A stretch of 64,000 nucleotides of DNA from Galbibacter orientalis DSM 19592 (GCF_000260115.1 NZ_JH651379.1:1554501-1618500); one strand, 5' to 3'; counted from the first letter of the stretch, positions 8,283 to 16,194 are shown. A program made the numbers and translations. Notes: a model not told the origin generated them from the letters alone.

Positions 8283-8426
8283 AGAGGTCTAAAAAGCATC
8301 TAAACTCTAAATGTCATCCAGCTTGTCGAAGGATTTTTTTTGAGTGTTAGTTGTTTAAACTTCGACAAGCTCAGTTTTACAGCTTCAAGCTTAGTTTTAC
8401 AACTAAGAATTGCTTTTTAGACCTCT
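8283..8426. terminator. Bidirectional terminator with a palindrome inside its loop
   Basis: A perfect 16-bp inverted repeat (AGAGGTCTAAAAAGCA at 8283-8298 and its complement at 8411-8426) sits between the convergent kynU and pirin genes. Its 112-base loop contains a second inverted repeat, AGCTTGTCGAA at 8320-8330 and TTCGACAAGCT at 8361-8371. The same inner palindrome lies inside another bidirectional terminator at 55095-55226. Confidence 0.75.
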
Positions 8427-8457
8427 TCTGTTTTGAAGTACTTTTTTTGATAATAGC

Positions 8458-9168
8458 TTAAGACATTGGAATCTCCATTAAAAGCAATTTTGCATCTGTA
8501 TTAGCAACAATAGTTAATAATTCTACTTCTTGGATTCCTAAAGCATCTCGTCGGTTTAATTTTTCTTCATTTATAGAAACATCCCCTTCTAGAATAAAAG
8601 CATAAACCCCGTTTTTAGGATTGTGTAATTTGTACTCCAATTCTTTTTCAGCATCCATTTCTGTTATATTAAACCAAGCATCTTGGTTTATAGTTACCCC
8701 AGCATCATCACTATTAGGAGAAACTATTTGCTGAAATTTATTTTTTCTATCTTCTAGTTTTAAACTTATTTGATCGTAAAAAGGCGTTACATTTCTTTTT
8801 TTAGGCATTAACCAAATTTGTAGAAGCTTTACTTCTTTATCACGATTTTTATTATACTCACTATGCACAACTCCAGTTCCAGCCGACATAGATTGTACGT
8901 CTCCTTCTCGAATTACTTCTTTATTCCCCATACTATCTTCATGCTCTAAGTCGCCATAAAGAGGAATAGTTATAATCTCCATATTATCGTGAGGGTGTTT
9001 ACCAAAGCCCATTCCCGGTGCAATAGTATCATCGTTTAAAACACGTAAAACTCCAAAATTCATACGTTGAGGATCAAAGTAATTAGCAAAACTAAAGCTA
9101 TGGTAAGCATTTAACCAACCATGATTTGCGTGTCCTCTAGTGTTGGCTTTATAAAGTGTAGTTTTCAT
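8458..9168 (-). CDS. Pirin-family bicupin protein
   Basis: The 236-aa sequence has the pirin layout: an N-terminal cupin with HAN.GW.N..HSFSFA..FDP, metal ligands H58, H60 (KHPHDNMEI), H102 and E104 (VVHSEYN), and a less conserved C-terminal cupin. Pirins bind iron; some are quercetin 2,3-dioxygenases and others act as redox sensors. Substrate or partner cannot be read from sequence. It is transcribed alone, convergent with kynU, and a long inverted repeat lies upstream (9206-9256). Confidence 0.93.
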   Translation of the reverse strand: MKTTLYKANTRGHANHGWLNAYHSFSFANYFDPQRMNFGVLRVLNDDTIAPGMGFGKHPHDNMEIITIPLYGDLEHEDSMGNKEVIREGDVQSMSAGTGVVHSEYNKNRDKEVKLLQIWLMPKKRNVTPFYDQISLKLEDRKNKFQQIVSPNSDDAGVTINQDAWFNITEMDAEKELEYKLHNPKNGVYAFILEGDVSINEEKLNRRDALGIQEVELLTIVANTDAKLLLMEIPMS

Positions 9169-9205
9169 CTCTTTTTAATTATATTTATATGTTTGGTTAG
9201 ACGTT

Positions 9206-9256
9206 AATAAGCGACTTTTCTTACAAGTAGAATATTGTTAGTAAAGTCGCTTATTA
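9206..9256. promoter_or_regulatory. Inverted repeat upstream of the pirin gene
   Basis: TAATAAGCGACTT (9206-9218) and its exact complement (9244-9256) are separated by 25 bases, 38-88 bases upstream of the pirin ATG. It could be an operator, a leader hairpin, or a terminator facing the repeat array. There is no U-tract immediately after either arm, so I favour a regulatory or structural role, with low certainty. Confidence 0.4.
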
Positions 9257-9354
9257 GTGTTTAAATTCAATATTAAATGAATTTATTACAATTAATTTCA
9301 AGTAATAAAAATGCCTCGCACCCGCTTGGGTGTTTGCTTCTCTAAATACTGAAA

Positions 9355-10255
9355 AAACATTAGTGAATCCGTGGCAACAATTTTCAGTTTCTGTAGTTTT
9401 GGACACCGATACATGGATGGTATTTGTAGCTTCTTAACTCTAAATACTAAGTACTATGTGCTGAAAAATATTAGTGAATTCGTGGCAACAATTTTCAGTT
9501 TCTATAGTTTTGAACACCGATACACGGATGGTATTTGTAGCTTCTTAATTCTAAATACTAAGTACTATGTACTGAAAGATATTAGTGAATCCGTGGCAAC
9601 AATTTTCAGTTTCTATAGTTTTGGACACCGATACACGGATGGTATTTGTAGCTTCTTAACTCTAAATACTAAGTACTATGTGCTGAAAAATATTAGTGAA
9701 TCCGTGACAACAATTTTCAGTTTCTATAGTTTTGGACACCGATACACGGATGGTATTTGTAGCTTCTTAACTCTAAATACTAAGTACTATGTGCTGAAAA
9801 ATATTAGTGAATCCGTGGCAACAATTTTCAGTTTCTATAGTTTTGGACACTGATACACGGATGGTATTTGTAGCTTCTTAACCCTAAGTACTATGTACTG
9901 AAAAATATTAGTGAATTCGTGGCAACAATTTTCAGTTTCTATAGTTTTGGACACTGATACACGGATGGTATTTGTAGCTTCTTAACTCTAAGTACTATGT
10001 ACTGAAAAATATTAGTGAATTCGTGGCAACAATTTTCAGTTTCTATAGTTTTGGACACTGATACACGGAATGGTATTTGTAGCTTCTTAACTCTAAGTAC
10101 TATCTGTGTACTGAAAAACATTAGTGAATTCGTGGCAACAATTTTCAGTTTCTATAGTTTTGGACACTGATACACGGAATGGTATTTGTAGCTTCTTAAC
10201 TCTAATTACTATCTGTGTACTGAAAAACATTAGTGAATTCGTGGCAAACAAAAAA
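9355..10255. repeat. Tandem array, nine units of 104-111 bp
   Basis: The landmark GTGGCAACAATTTTCAG recurs at 9371, 9482, 9593, 9704 (one change), 9815, 9919, 10023, 10132 and, shortened, at 10241. Spacings are therefore 111 (four times), 104 (twice) and 109 (twice). Each unit carries near-palindromic blocks, ATCCGTG and CACGGAT, about 40 bases apart. The first five units read open because 111 is a multiple of three, but later units break the frame, so I treat it as non-coding. Related single-copy blocks lie at 54425-54595. Confidence 0.9.
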
Positions 10256-10324
10256 ACTCTTAATACTAAGTACTATATACTAATATTTATTAATTCGGGG
10301 CAAACTGAATTTTATTACTCGGGT

Positions 10325-10993
10325 TTAGTTTTTAGCAACTTTTACTTCAATATTTGTAAAATATAGTTTAAAAACACCATTTTCATTTTGATGCATGGTG
10401 GCAATTTTTATCCCATTAAAATCTTTATAATCTTCCCAAGTAGTCATCATACATTTTGAGGTGCTATTATCCTCACGATATACCCATTCTTTTACTTCGT
10501 TATTCTTATCTACATAAAAATCGTAGGCATCTCCGGGAGTATATCCTCCTTGATTGGTGTAAGTAATTGTAGTTTTTTGTAAGGAATCTTTACTAATAGG
10601 AGCTATTTCCATTATAGGTTCTTCATAATCAATCCCATCATCCCAAACTAGTTTGAAAGGAGCGAGTAACCAATAAACATCGTTAATAAAATTTTTATCG
10701 GCTGCTAGTTCAGCATCACTTAAAATCTGACTCCTTTTAAAAGTTAAAGCTTCCCCGTTTTTTATAAGAGTTATTTCATCCGTTTTCGGTTTCCATTCCC
10801 AGCTTCTTTCAAAATGGGCGGTATCTCTATCTACATTAAATGTAAATTTTATTTCTTCAACATTCTTCCAGTTTTCAAAGCCATTGGCATAAGCTATTTT
10901 TTCTAAAGGATTTAAAGTTTTTGGATTGACTTCTTTTTTCTTACAGCTTAATGCAAGAACTAAAATAGAGAAGAGTAGGAGTATTTGTTTCAT
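10325..10993 (-). CDS. Conserved lipoprotein of unknown function, 222 aa
   Basis: The N-terminus MKQILLLFSILVLALSCKKK is a lipoprotein signal with lipobox LALSC, so the mature protein is lipidated at Cys17. The rest is soluble and rich in predicted beta strand, with regularly spaced phrases such as FTFNVDRDTAHFERSWEWKP and TYTNQGGYTPGDAYDFYVDKNNEV. It gives the impression of a LolA-like half-barrel, but this is only by feel. The stop codon lies about 70 bases from the tandem array. No function can be named. Confidence 0.8.
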   Translation of the reverse strand: MKQILLLFSILVLALSCKKKEVNPKTLNPLEKIAYANGFENWKNVEEIKFTFNVDRDTAHFERSWEWKPKTDEITLIKNGEALTFKRSQILSDAELAADKNFINDVYWLLAPFKLVWDDGIDYEEPIMEIAPISKDSLQKTTITYTNQGGYTPGDAYDFYVDKNNEVKEWVYREDNSTSKCMMTTWEDYKDFNGIKIATMHQNENGVFKLYFTNIEVKVAKN

Positions 10994-11086
10994 AGGGGTT
11001 TCAATTTTTATATAAAAATAGGCATTTTTTTTAATCCATTATAGCGTATTTAACTCTTGGATGTTCTGCACTAAAATCATTTAAAG

Positions 11087-11662
11087 CTATTTTGCTAAAT
11101 TTCTTCTTAACCTACTCAAACTTTCTGGTTTAATTCCTAAATAGTTTGCAATAAGGTAATTTGGAACTCTTTGTTCAATATTTGGGTAACTTTTTAAAAA
11201 ATCAAGATACCGTTCTGCACTATTTTTATCTAAAGCTCCAAGGATTCGATCTTGCATTGATAAAAAGGCATTAGTGAGTTTAATTCTAAAAAAACGATTA
11301 AACTTTGGCACTTGTACAAATAGTTCTTCTAAATCCGACTTAGTTATTTTTAAAAGCTTGGTGTCTTCAATACATTCTATATAAAGACTAGATTTTTCTT
11401 GCCTGTAAAAAGCTTTGAAATCGCTTATCCACCAATCTTCTATAGCAAATTGTATAATGTGTTCTTGACCTTGTTCATCAAGTTCATAAGCTTTTAAACA
11501 ACCTTCAACTACAAAGTATTGTGCATCTACTGCTTCATTTGCCTCAATTAGATTTTCTTTTTTATTGAGAGACAACGGTGTTAACAAACTGAAAAAAAAT
11601 GATTTTTCTTCAGCAGTTAAGTTTATATATTCTGATACGTGTTTGTAAATAGATGCTTGCAT
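11087..11662 (-). CDS. Crp/Fnr-family transcriptional regulator
   Basis: I take the ATG at 11662 (191 aa). Residues about 20-115 form a cyclic-nucleotide-binding-like beta barrel (YFVVEGCLKAYELDEQGQEHIIQFAIEDWWISDF), and the C-terminus holds a helix-turn-helix (YLIANYLGIKPESLSRLRRNL). There are no Fnr-type cysteine clusters, and the phosphate-binding cassette of cAMP-dependent Crp is not evident, so the ligand is unknown. This layout is common among short flavobacterial Crp-family regulators. No target can be read from the context. Confidence 0.9.
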   Translation of the reverse strand: MQASIYKHVSEYINLTAEEKSFFFSLLTPLSLNKKENLIEANEAVDAQYFVVEGCLKAYELDEQGQEHIIQFAIEDWWISDFKAFYRQEKSSLYIECIEDTKLLKITKSDLEELFVQVPKFNRFFRIKLTNAFLSMQDRILGALDKNSAERYLDFLKSYPNIEQRVPNYLIANYLGIKPESLSRLRRNLAK

Positions 11663-11737
11663 AAACACAAAAATAGGAGATAACCGTGCAAAATATATTA
11701 AAAAGGGAAAAAAGATTAGTAAGAAAATATCTATAAA

Positions 11738-11775
11738 TAAAAAGCCTCTCGATATAAAAACGAGAGGCTTTTTCC
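11738..11775 (-). terminator. Rho-independent terminator
   Basis: AGCCTCTCG (11743-11751) pairs with CGAGAGGCT (11761-11769), flanked by A and T runs. On the minus strand it lies about 90 bases past the stop of the 52-aa membrane gene, and so separates that gene from the Crp-family gene. Confidence 0.85.
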
Positions 11776-11864
11776 CTAAACTAATACCTACTACTATGTA
11801 ATGATTACTTTATATACGGAGCAAATTTGAGTTTGGATCTTTTAAAAGTAATTTTTTTTATTTT

Positions 11865-12023
11865 TTATGGTCTTCTTCCAGTTGCAAGTCGGTAAAGTAT
11901 ACCTATAATAGCCAATACCAGCAAGATATGGATTAAACTTCCAACAGCTTCTCCAAAGCCAAAATAGCCAACTAACCATCCAATAATTAAAATAACAACG
12001 ATTAACCAAATAATATCTCTCAT
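11865..12023 (-). CDS. Lmo0937-family small membrane protein, 52 aa
   Basis: The minus strand from the ATG at 12023 reads MRDIIWLIVVILIIGWLVGY, then a GFGEAVGSLIH turn, a second hydrophobic helix (ILLVLAIIGILYRL) and ATGRRP at the end. Two short membrane helices joined by a Gly/His-containing hinge and ending in basic residues is the pattern of the Lmo0937 family (Pfam DUF5670). Family members are often stress-induced, but their function is unknown. The gene has its own terminator. Confidence 0.85.
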   Translation of the reverse strand: MRDIIWLIVVILIIGWLVGYFGFGEAVGSLIHILLVLAIIGILYRLATGRRP

Positions 12024-12181
12024 AATTTTTATTTTTTTATTTCACTAATTTCTTACAAATTAGCAAAGGTTGATTTGTAGGTTTAAGTTAATCAAATGAT
12101 TGCTTCTTGTAAGACGAATTAACATTGTTTAACGCGTAATTTACTGTTATTAAGTTTTTTATAGGGTTTTGTAAAAAGAAA

Positions 12182-12204
12182 AACCCCTGCTTTAGGCAAG
12201 GGTT
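12182..12204. terminator. Small terminator-like hairpin, orphan
   Basis: AACCCCTGC and GCAAGGGTT pair with one mismatch around a five-base loop. No gene ends close by on either strand, so its role is unclear. It precedes a family A repeat. Confidence 0.35.
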
Positions 12205-12240
12205 CATTGAAATATATATAGACGCTTAAAGCGGTATTTT

Positions 12241-12369
12241 AAATCCTTTATTGAGGGTTTTATTCCCCAAAGCCTGTCCAGAGTTTACCGAAGGGCTCAA
12301 CGTCGAAATGGGTTAAATTATTTTTTCTTTAAATACCTCGTAGGCTTGCCTCGAGATAGCTGATTTCAA
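12241..12369. repeat. Dispersed hairpin repeat, family A
   Basis: A full copy: CCTTTATTGAGGG, AAAGCCTGTCCAGAGTTTAC followed by CGAAGGGCTC, then ACCTCG...CTCGAGAT and GCTGATTTCA. It lies in the 548-bp gap between the two small genes at 12.0 and 12.6 kb. The rest of that gap holds terminators and a second, shortened copy. Confidence 0.8.
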
Positions 12370-12432
12370 CTCATCATATATACGCCCATAAAAACAGTAT
12401 AGATTTTTTGTTGCTGTTAAAAAAAAGCAAAA

Positions 12433-12462
12433 AAAAAGTAGAAGTTTTAACTCCTACTTTTT
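12433..12462 (-). terminator. Terminator downstream of the 81-aa gene
   Basis: AAAAAGTAGAAGTT and AACTCCTACTTTTT form a stem with one mismatch and a two-base gap, flanked by an A-rich left side that reads as a T-tract on the minus strand. It lies 110 bases beyond the stop of the gene starting at 12817. Confidence 0.65.
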
Positions 12463-12481
12463 AATAAGTTGCAAATAAAAT

Positions 12482-12571
12482 TACTCGATAATCGAGATTT
12501 AAACCTCGTAAACTATTTAAAATGTCTTATTTCTTTTCTTCTAATAACATTTCATAGTACTTCGAAGTAGT
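12482..12571. repeat. Dispersed repeat, family A, internally deleted copy
   Basis: It begins with the palindrome ACTCGATAATCGAG, also found at the left end of the copy at 27864, and continues with TTTCTTTTCTTCTAATAACA and ACTTCGAAGTAGTTTATT. The central GGGCTC hairpin is missing. Its right end touches the stop codon of the 81-aa gene. Confidence 0.55.
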
Positions 12572-12817
12572 TTATTCATCGGGTGTAAGCTTGTTAACCC
12601 GTTCTTGGTACTCATTCATAGCTTCTCTAACCATGTCTACATTGTCGGAAGCTCTTTGATGTGCATCTTCCATTACTTTTTCAAGTTTTGGATCTGGATG
12701 CTGAAATAAATCTGTTATTACATGATTAATTTTATCAATGCTACTTTCTTGGGTGTTTTTAATATCTTCCAATTTTGAAAGTATTTTTCGCATTCTCTCC
12801 AATTTATTTTCACTCAT
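12572..12817 (-). CDS. Small acidic helical protein, 81 aa, unknown
   Basis: The whole sequence looks alpha-helical and highly charged (for example LERMRKILSKLEDIKNTQE and MVREAMNEYQERVNKLTPDE), with a short HPDPKLE turn in the middle, which suggests a two-helix coiled coil. There is no signal peptide, membrane segment or cysteine. I do not recognise the family. It has its own terminator and is separated from the reductase upstream by a repeat. It is reported as real because the frame is clean, the codon use matches its neighbours and a terminator follows. Confidence 0.7.
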   Translation of the reverse strand: MSENKLERMRKILSKLEDIKNTQESSIDKINHVITDLFQHPDPKLEKVMEDAHQRASDNVDMVREAMNEYQERVNKLTPDE

Positions 12818-12883
12818 AATTTAATGTTTTAAACTACTATAAGATACGGATTATTTTTAAAACATTAATTATCAGTTTATTTT

Positions 12884-13006
12884 AATTCCTCATTGAGGGT
12901 TTAATTCCCAGAGCCTGTCCAGAGTTTACCGAAGGGCTCTGCATCGAAATGGATTTAATTTGTTTCTTTTGAATACCTCGTAGGCTTGCCTCGAGGTAGT
13001 TGATTA
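12884..13006. repeat. Dispersed hairpin repeat, family A
   Basis: The best preserved copy: CCTCATTGAGG, AGAGCCTGTCC...GAAGGGCTCT, ACCTCGTAGGCTTGCCTCGA and GGTAGTTGATTA. The final TTA is the complement of the stop codon of the reductase gene, so the element ends inside that stop. Confidence 0.85.
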
Positions 13007-14098
13007 TTTATAAGTTGGATAATCTGTATAACCTTTTGCTCCTGGAGTGTAAAAAGTATCTTGATCCCAATCTGCAATTGGAGCGTTTAAAGCAAAACGT
13101 TCTGGTAAATCTGGATTTGATATAAATGGTTTTCCATAGGCAACTAAATCTGCATTTCCTTCTTCTAATACTTTATTCCCTCGCTCTTGATTAAAGTTAG
13201 TATTAATCATTAACGTTCCGTTGTATAATGGACGGTAATGTTTAGCAATTTCAGAAACTAAAAAAGGAATTTCAGAAACATCGGTAAAGGGTTCCGATAA
13301 ATGTAAATAAGCCAAATTGTAATCATTCAACTTCTCTACAATATAGTCAAAAGTTGGAATGGTTTCTTCATCTGCAGTCATTCCAAAGACTCCATTTAAG
13401 GATGGATTTAATCGTATTCCTATTCTATTTTCTGGGAAAACCGTCTTTATTTCTTCTAAAACTTCAAAAAAGAATCTTGTTTTATTTACTATGTTTCCAC
13501 CATAGTCATCAGTTCTTTTATTAGAACTGTTATTAAAAAACTGATGGAATAAATAGCCATTTGACGAATGAATCTCCACCCCATCAAAACCTGCTTCTTT
13601 AGCATTTATAGCTGCTTGTTTGAAATCGGCAATTGTTTTTTCAATATCTTCTTGCGTCATTTCTTTTGGAGCAACGGTATCTTTAAATCCTTCTGGAGTA
13701 TACACTTTATCATTTGGATTTACAGCGCTTGGCGCTAAAGGAAGCGCTCCATTATGAAAATAAGGATGAGACATCCTACCTACATGCCATAGCTGGGCAT
13801 ATATTTTTCCGTCTTTATTATGAACTGCTTTTGTAACTTTTTTCCAACCTTCTACTTGTGCTTTTGAGTGGATGCCAGGCGTATTTATATAACCAACAGC
13901 TTCTTTAGATACTTGAGTTCCTTCAGAAATTATTAATCCTGCGCTTGCTCTTTGCTCATAATAGGTAGCCATTAAATCTGTTGGAGCATTTTCAGAGTTG
14001 TCTGCCCTGGAGCGCGTCATTGGCGCCATTATAATTTTATTTTTTAAAGTAAAAGCTCCTAAATTATAACTTTCTAATAAAGGCTGATTTGTTTTCAT
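13004..14098 (-). CDS. Old Yellow Enzyme-family alkene reductase (NemA-like)
   Basis: A 364-aa FMN-dependent TIM-barrel protein. PMTRSRA near the N-terminus, ISEGTQVS, QLWHVGR, and the substrate-binding pair in EIHSSNGYLFHQFFN (His and Asn) followed by NKRTDDYGGN are signatures of N-ethylmaleimide reductase/OYE. Such enzymes reduce activated C=C bonds with NAD(P)H and are usually linked to detoxification of electrophiles. The stop codon overlaps the end of a dispersed repeat. Both sides carry family A repeats, which isolates the gene from its neighbours. Confidence 0.94.
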   Translation of the reverse strand: MKTNQPLLESYNLGAFTLKNKIIMAPMTRSRADNSENAPTDLMATYYEQRASAGLIISEGTQVSKEAVGYINTPGIHSKAQVEGWKKVTKAVHNKDGKIYAQLWHVGRMSHPYFHNGALPLAPSAVNPNDKVYTPEGFKDTVAPKEMTQEDIEKTIADFKQAAINAKEAGFDGVEIHSSNGYLFHQFFNNSSNKRTDDYGGNIVNKTRFFFEVLEEIKTVFPENRIGIRLNPSLNGVFGMTADEETIPTFDYIVEKLNDYNLAYLHLSEPFTDVSEIPFLVSEIAKHYRPLYNGTLMINTNFNQERGNKVLEEGNADLVAYGKPFISNPDLPERFALNAPIADWDQDTFYTPGAKGYTDYPTYK

Positions 14099-14133
14099 AG
14101 GTTTATATTTTTTTATTTTTATAATTGAAATTT

Positions 14134-14260
14134 GAATCCCTCATTGAGAGTTTTATTCCCTAGAGCCTGTCCTGAGTTTACCGAAGGGCTCTACGTCGAA
14201 TTGTCTTTTATTTCTTCTAATTAATACTTCATAAGCTTATTATGAGGTAACTAATTTCAA
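14134..14260. repeat. Dispersed hairpin repeat, family A
   Basis: A copy with CCCTCATTGAGAG, AGAGCCTGTCCTGAGTTTAC and GAAGGGCTCT; the third hairpin is diverged (ACTTCATAAGCTTATTATGA). It lies between the divergent reductase and kmo genes. Confidence 0.75.
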
Positions 14261-14320
14261 ATATAAGTACAGATAGCACTTGTTGTTATTGACATAGGTT
14301 AATAAAACGGTATAATTTGT

Positions 14321-14352
14321 TAACTTTGTGAAGAATCCCGCATAAGCGGGAC
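14321..14352 (+). promoter_or_regulatory. kmo promoter -7 element and leader hairpin
   Basis: TAACTTTG at 14321-14328 is an exact flavobacterial -7 box, with no well-spaced TTG upstream. Directly after it TCCCGC (14336-14341) pairs with GCGGGA (14346-14351), followed by CTTTTT. The hairpin sits where transcription should begin and ends 22 bases before the kmo ATG, so it would lie at the very 5' end of the mRNA or act as an attenuator. Confidence 0.5.
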
Positions 14353-14372
14353 TTTTTATATTTTATATCCAC

Positions 14373-15716
14373 ATGCAAACGCCAAAAAAGATTGCGATTA
14401 CCGGAAGCGGACTCGTAGGAAGTTTATTAGCTATTTATTTACAAAAAAAAGGACATCAGGTTGACGTGTTTGATAGACGACCAGATATTAGAACGATGGA
14501 GTTTTCTGGGAGGTCTATTAACTTGGCTATGTCTACGCGTGGATGGAAAGCGTTAGAAACCATAGGAATTGATGCTCCCATCAAAGAAATAGCTATTCCA
14601 ATGGATAAAAGAGCAATTCATACGCCTAATAAACCAGTGTATTTTCAATATTATGGAAAAGAAGGCGAAGCTATTTATTCTATTTCTAGAGGGATATTAA
14701 ATAAAAAAATGATTGATTTAGCTGAAGAGGCTGGTGTAAATTTTGTTTTTAATTCTAAAGTGTGGGATGTTTCTCTTTCCGACGCTATTATTTATACCGG
14801 AGAAACAGAAAAAGGGGAGTGGGAAGCACATCCATATGATATAGTTTTTGGAGCTGATGGTGCTTTTTCTAGAATCCGACATAAAATGCAACGGCGTAGT
14901 ATGTTTAATTACAGTCAGCATTTTTTAAAAACAGGGTATAAAGAGTTGAGTATTCCTGCAAATCCAGATGGAACTCATAAATTAAATGATAATTCTCTTC
15001 ATATCTGGCCCAGAGGCGAGTTTATGCTTATAGCGCTCCCCAATTTGGATGGAAGTTTTACGTGTACATTATTTATGCCAATTGAGGGAGAAATTTCTTT
15101 TGAAGGATTAGATACCGAAGAAAAGTTAGAAGCTTTTTTTATAAAGCATTTTGAAGATGCTGTGGATGTAATTCCAGATTTAATAAAAGATTTTTTTAAA
15201 AACCCAACAAGCTCTTTGGTAACTATTAAGTGTGAGCCTTGGAGTTATTGGGATAAAGTAGCCTTAATTGGAGATGCAGCTCATGCTATTGTACCGTTTT
15301 ATGGACAAGGAATGAATGCTGGTTTTGAAGATATTACTGTTTTAAATGAACTTATTGAAAAGTATGGGGATGATTGGCATACTATTTTTAATGAATATGA
15401 AGCTTCTCGAAAACCCAATACTGATGCAATTGCAGAATTGAGTTATAGGAATTTTGTAGAAATGAGTTCTAAAACTGCTGATGAAAACTTCTTGTTGAGA
15501 AAGAAAATAGAAAAGCATTTTTCTGATAAGCATCCAGAAAAATGGATGCCTTTGTACAGTAGGGTTACTTTTTCTGAACATCCTTATTCTGAAGCGCTTC
15601 GTGTGGGAGATTTTCAGAAGGAAATTATGGATGAAATTATGAAAATGGAAAACATCAAAGAAAAATGGGATAGTGAAGAGATAGAGAATGCTATCTTAGA
15701 AAAATTATCAAAATAA
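14373..15716 (+). CDS. kmo: Kynurenine 3-monooxygenase
   Basis: A 447-aa class A flavoprotein hydroxylase. GSGLVGS at 11-17 is the FAD-binding Rossmann motif, and GDAAHAIVPFYGQGMNAGFE around 300-320 is the second FAD motif of the family. The conserved R..FSGRSINLA..RG stretch near residues 40-58 is typical of Kmo. It uses NADPH and O2 to convert kynurenine to 3-hydroxykynurenine; unlike many homologues it shows only a weakly hydrophobic C-terminal end. Its stop overlaps the start of the next gene by one base, so the two are coupled. KynU at 7 kb acts on its product. Confidence 0.96.
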   Translation: MQTPKKIAITGSGLVGSLLAIYLQKKGHQVDVFDRRPDIRTMEFSGRSINLAMSTRGWKALETIGIDAPIKEIAIPMDKRAIHTPNKPVYFQYYGKEGEAIYSISRGILNKKMIDLAEEAGVNFVFNSKVWDVSLSDAIIYTGETEKGEWEAHPYDIVFGADGAFSRIRHKMQRRSMFNYSQHFLKTGYKELSIPANPDGTHKLNDNSLHIWPRGEFMLIALPNLDGSFTCTLFMPIEGEISFEGLDTEEKLEAFFIKHFEDAVDVIPDLIKDFFKNPTSSLVTIKCEPWSYWDKVALIGDAAHAIVPFYGQGMNAGFEDITVLNELIEKYGDDWHTIFNEYEASRKPNTDAIAELSYRNFVEMSSKTADENFLLRKKIEKHFSDKHPEKWMPLYSRVTFSEHPYSEALRVGDFQKEIMDEIMKMENIKEKWDSEEIENAILEKLSK

Positions 15717-16063
15717 TGAGTCTTATAAACTACAACAATAGGGTTTTTAAAGCCATTTCAAATTCTGAAAACGGACAAACATCCAAAGAAACTATTTTTT
15801 ATTACAAACAAGAAGGAAATATTCTAACAGCTACATATAGTGGAGGAGTAATTTTAAAAGGGCATTTAATTGGTCTCGTAAATGAAGCTGGAGTGATAGA
15901 TATGCGTTATCATCAAATTGATATCAATGGAGATATAAAAACTGGTAAATGTATCTCAACACCAGAGGTTTTAGAAAATGGACGTATAAAGCTTCATGAA
16001 AGTTGGGAATGGACTTCTGATGATTTTTCTAAAGGAACATCTGTAATTGAGGAGGTAATTTAA
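15716..16063 (+). CDS. Conserved small protein coupled to kmo (N-acetylglutamate-synthase-like label)
   Basis: A 115-aa soluble protein, mostly beta strand, with regular repeats of a G-containing strand-turn pattern (TATYSGGVILKGHLIGLVNE, VIDMRYHQIDINGDIKTGKC) and ending ESWEWTSDDFSKGTSVIEE. I recall proteins like this carrying the automatic name n-acetylglutamate synthase, but nothing here looks like an acetyltransferase fold, so that name should not be trusted. Its ATG overlaps the kmo stop (TAATG). Function unknown. Confidence 0.8.
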   Translation: MSLINYNNRVFKAISNSENGQTSKETIFYYKQEGNILTATYSGGVILKGHLIGLVNEAGVIDMRYHQIDINGDIKTGKCISTPEVLENGRIKLHESWEWTSDDFSKGTSVIEEVI

Positions 16064-16194
16064 GGATTTTAAAACCGTTAAATTCTATTTAATTAGCCTT
16101 GAAAACTCTAATATTTTCAATACATTTAATAAGAGATATTAATTATTTAAGAATAATAGAAATTAACGTATCTTGATATTTTAATTTTAAAACT

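Noticed and set aside
9371-9853. A 160-codon open frame across the tandem array, as a real repeat protein
   Set aside because: The unit lengths 104 and 109 break the frame later in the array, no start context or signal peptide is seen, and the opposite strand is open in parts too. Openness follows from the 111-base period.
9355-10255. The tandem array as a CRISPR locus
   Set aside because: The whole unit repeats, with no unique spacers between short repeats, and no cas genes are near.
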